Source: Adiantum capillus-veneris (Eukaryota; Streptophyta; Polypodiopsida; Polypodiales; Pteridaceae). From it: DNA of 58,000 nt. Position numbers and translations under genes: made by a program. Positions 55,217 through 58,000 of the stretch are shown here, piece by piece. Each line of letters opens with the position of its first letter. Within the stretch, counting starts at the first letter, position 1. The notes beneath the pieces were generated by a model, which worked only from the letters and a program-made list of their open reading frames with translations, made no database searches and was not told where the DNA came from. Where the stretch lies: the NCBI GenBank assembly GCA_014529385.2, contig CM043947.1:129016391-129074390 (forward strand), written 5' to 3'.

Positions 55217-55368
55217 TGACGGGAGCAAAGCGAACCCGGAACCCCAATGGCTCTAAAACGCTAGGGCCGAATGGCGCGCCTCGAGCCTGTCACGGTAAAG
55301 CGAACAGGGGGAACCACCTAGCTTGGAGCGGCTAGGACGTAGACCACGATGATATGAACACTGCAAAC

Positions 55369-55466
<98 letters not shown>

Positions 55467-55865
55467 ACAAAGAGATTGACAAATGATGAAAACCCTTGGG
55501 AGTGTGAGGGAGAGTTATTTCTGCAGTATTTACAATGACCTTCCTTCGAGCGAGGCGGCACACCGTGGTGATAGAGAGTTAGGGAGAAAGGATGGTGAAA
55601 ACTACTTGGTGCGTTCTCTAAGACGACTCAATGATTGTGAACCTTGCTACCAAGAGCGTGTATACGTGTGTGCATCGACCATTGGAGTCGAGAGGTCGAC
55701 GTGACTCCCTTCACATGGTGCAATTCCCAAGGAAAACCATCACACAAACCCCCTCCCCGTGATGCCAATAGTGTCAAGTCTTCCCACTACACTCTACCAA
55801 GTGTTGACCTCTCATGAACTGCCTCCCCCGATAGTGACCTCTCAGTGACAATTTATAGGTGTTGG
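55217..55865 (-). repeat. Inverted partial LTR, interrupted by LTR B
   Basis: It begins TGACGGGAGCAAAGCG, the reverse complement of the end of LTRs A and B, and parallels 48704-49316 down to GGTGTTGG, where LTR B starts. No PBS lies to its left, so it is the tail of a 3' or solo LTR. It has TATAAAT (55851-55857, minus) and a long CA tract. Confidence 0.8.
55371..55470. repeat. (CA)n microsatellite
   Basis: About 45 CA units within the inverted LTR fragment. Confidence 0.95.
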
Positions 55866-57178
55866 TGATCGGGGCTTTTCACAAGCCAAGCTCCCATACC
55901 CCTCTTCTCTCGTCCCCACCCCATGAAAACCCCCTCTTAGGGAGGGAGTGATTAAAGGCATTGGAAAAAGTAAGAAAAAAAATAAAGTATGATTATGTAA
56001 ATATATAAGAAAGGTAAAATAGGCCACCTCATGCCTGCGGGGTAGCCCATCCCCAGCTTGCCTCCTTTTTCTTCACTGTTGCCCCGCCGGGTGTCCCTTT
56101 TCCTCTCCTCCACTCAAAAGGTCAACCCCCTCTCTCTTCCCCTTGTCCTTTCTCCTTTCTCTCTCCCCTCAAACTACCCCACCTCTCACCAATAATGCAT
56201 TATAACTCACCAATAATGCACCCTAACTCACATGCAACTTACCCTATCTTCTAAAATAGTATACTCCACCCCCTCTTTCTCTCTCCTATCATATCCCATG
56301 ACCCAAATATTCCCCTCTCTCTCTAAAGTGCGCCATGTCTCTTGTCTTGTAGCTAAATAACCTCCCCCACACTCACACACACTCAGTTTCACTGAAAAAG
56401 GTGCCCACAGACCCATCCCCACCCGGTGGTTACCTGATTTTTCTTGTGTTCACACACATCTGCACACAGATTCACCTCTGAACACACTCCCCTCTCTCCC
56501 CTCTTGTAATTAATTTATTCTCCATGTCACCTCTCACTTTTTTTCATCAACCCATCTCTCTCTCTTAGTCTCTCTCATGAGACTGCTGTTCTGGCACATA
56601 TACACACAGCCAGACAAGTGGGGCCCACAGTCACATGGCCTATGTAGATAATTATTTCTTCATTTCTAAATTCTATAATTTCTCCCCCCTCCTCCCCTAT
56701 ATAAAGAGGGGTCACCATCACACTAAGGACACACAACATCACCAAAGAATACACTATGCATTGTGTGTGCCTAGTGCACACACACACACCCACACCATCA
56801 CCATCACCGCAATCACCATGCTCGTCTTGAGCATGACCTCTACACCCTTGGACTATGGAAGATGAAGGGCAGCTAAATGAAGGATGATGGCCATAACCCT
56901 CATGCGAGTCTTCGCCATCAACTCCCACCTATCCGCCATGTGCTCTACCACGCTCTCCCTTCTCATTCCCCTACCCTATGCTCCCCATTTCATCGCCTTA
57001 TTCTCTAAATAAAGCTTGAGGTTTTGTGAGTATGTTTTCTTGCAATGTTTTGCCCATGTGAGGTGTGCAAAATCGCCACCTAGTCTTGTGTTTGGAGTGA
57101 GATTGTGTATGTGTGAAGGGTGTGCGGATTCGCCATCCTTTTGTGGTGCCTAAGTACTAAGCCGCTATACCCCCTCCC

Positions 57179-57227
<49 letters not shown>

Positions 57228-57444
57228 TGAGCTCATTCCCTTTCCTCTTCATCATTACTCCCAAGCATCCATCTCTCTTGGATGAAAACTTTGGTATGGT
57301 GGTGTGTTGTTTGTGTCCTAGCCGCTGAAGTTAGGTGGTGCCTCCTGTTTGCTTTACCATGACAGGCTCGAGGCGCACCATTCGGTCCCCGGTGTTTTAG
57401 AGGCCGTCGGGGTTCGGGGTTCGGGGTTCGCTTTGCTCCCGTCA
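55866..57444 (+). repeat. LTR B, 5' LTR of an element leaving the window
   Basis: 1579 bp, TGATCGGGG...CTCCCGTCA, homologous to LTR A throughout, followed two bases later by a PBS. TATATAAAG lies at 56698-56706 in an inverted repeat with one mismatch. It has a CT tract at about 57183-57224. GTTGG just before it is the expected target duplication; the other copy is outside. Confidence 0.85.
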
Positions 57445-57446
57445 TT

Positions 57447-57464
57447 TGGTGCCCCCACTGAGGA
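57447..57464 (+). promoter_or_regulatory. Primer-binding site after LTR B
   Basis: TGGTGCCCCCACTGAGGA, identical to the site at 48684-48701 on the other strand. Confidence 0.8.
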
Positions 57465-58000
57465 TATTTTCATGAAACCCTTCAGTTTACAAGACTGAAA
57501 CCCCTAAACTATTGTGAATGGATGAAGTGCTAGCATGATTTGATAATTGGACGACAGAAGAAAATGAGCTCCAAGCACAACTAGACGAACTCCGCATCTC
57601 CATCGAAGCTCGAGTGCCAGGCGTAACGGTGATCGATTTGCAGTGGGAGAGTCAACCAACACGCCAAACCTAGTGGATATACATAGGCCAAGTGCCAAGA
57701 AGAAGAAGGAGAAGGTCGAAACCATGTCCGCAACCTACAACCAACCCACAACAACAAAATGGAAGGAGCTCTACACAATAGAGAATCAACACTATTCTAC
57801 TTTGAGAATCGGGTAACTCAAGTCACCGAGGTAATTATCACAGTCAGTTTTCAAGTCGCACTTGATGCTGCAGCACAGATAACGGAATCATTGTTTCACA
57901 CTCTCACTAGAGAAACTAGGGATCTATTGAGTTTGTTTCAGGAAAGAACACCACCCTCTCCCACAAGCTTCGACAGTGACTAAGCACCTCTAAGCTTCAC
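57465..58000 (+). other. Start of the internal region of the LTR B element
   Basis: It contains short coding-like stretches (TEENELQAQLDELRISIEAR near 57550, and an ORF 57759-57983), consistent with a decayed gag N-terminus but with no family motif. Confidence 0.4.

Noticed and set aside
55217-57444. TIR DNA transposon
   Set aside because: The ends and about 150 bp match LTR ends of the local family, a PBS follows on the right, and there is no transposase.

Overview
The window is a block of nested plant retrotransposons. I found no host gene, rRNA, tRNA or CRISPR array. The evidence for a land plant is plant-type Ty3/gypsy and Ty1/copia polyproteins, primer-binding sites matching plant tRNA-Asp and initiator tRNA-Met, LTRs with TATA boxes, and abundant GA/CT and CA/GT microsatellites. 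A large-genome lineage such as a fern is possible, but the sequence does not prove it.

Layout. (1) 1-14491, minus strand: Gypsy-1, a giant Ty3/gypsy element with an uninterrupted 3065-codon gag-pol frame. Its 5' LTR lies on the right and its 3' LTR lies beyond the left edge. (2) 14492-19527, minus strand: a Ty1/copia element whose 3' LTR is cut by Gypsy-1. (3) 19533-36274, minus strand: Gypsy-2, a decayed relative of Gypsy-1, cut by the copia element inside a third ORF downstream of pol. The nesting order is therefore Gypsy-2 (oldest), copia, Gypsy-1 (youngest), which matches their degree of decay. (4) 36298-38340: remnant of a Tat-type gypsy element. (5) 38.3-42.9 kb: no recognisable gene, but a tandem duplication of about 463 bp in which each copy carries a long hairpin. 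(6) 42.9-58 kb: LTRs of another family (a probable solo LTR, an inverted LTR fragment, and the 5' LTR of an element leaving the window), a gag-protease remnant without RT, a LINE ORF1 fragment, a copia tail, and many microsatellites and G-runs.

The main discovery candidate is the lineage shared by Gypsy-1 and Gypsy-2. Its polyprotein order is: a conserved N-terminal domain, gag, zinc knuckles, retropepsin 1, RT, RNase H, two tandem integrase H2C2 zinc-binding modules, DD35E integrase core, a second retropepsin, and a tail with repeated Trp motifs. Both families also carry arrays of perfect palindromes centred on CGCG, in the leader between PBS and gag and again downstream of pol. The palindrome sequence differs between the families, but the slots and the quantised spacing (about 125-137 or 284-299 bp) are the same. 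This co-conservation suggests a functional cis-element system, perhaps genome dimerisation or packaging hairpins or binding sites for a protein.

All functional statements come from reading motifs by eye. No database search was run.
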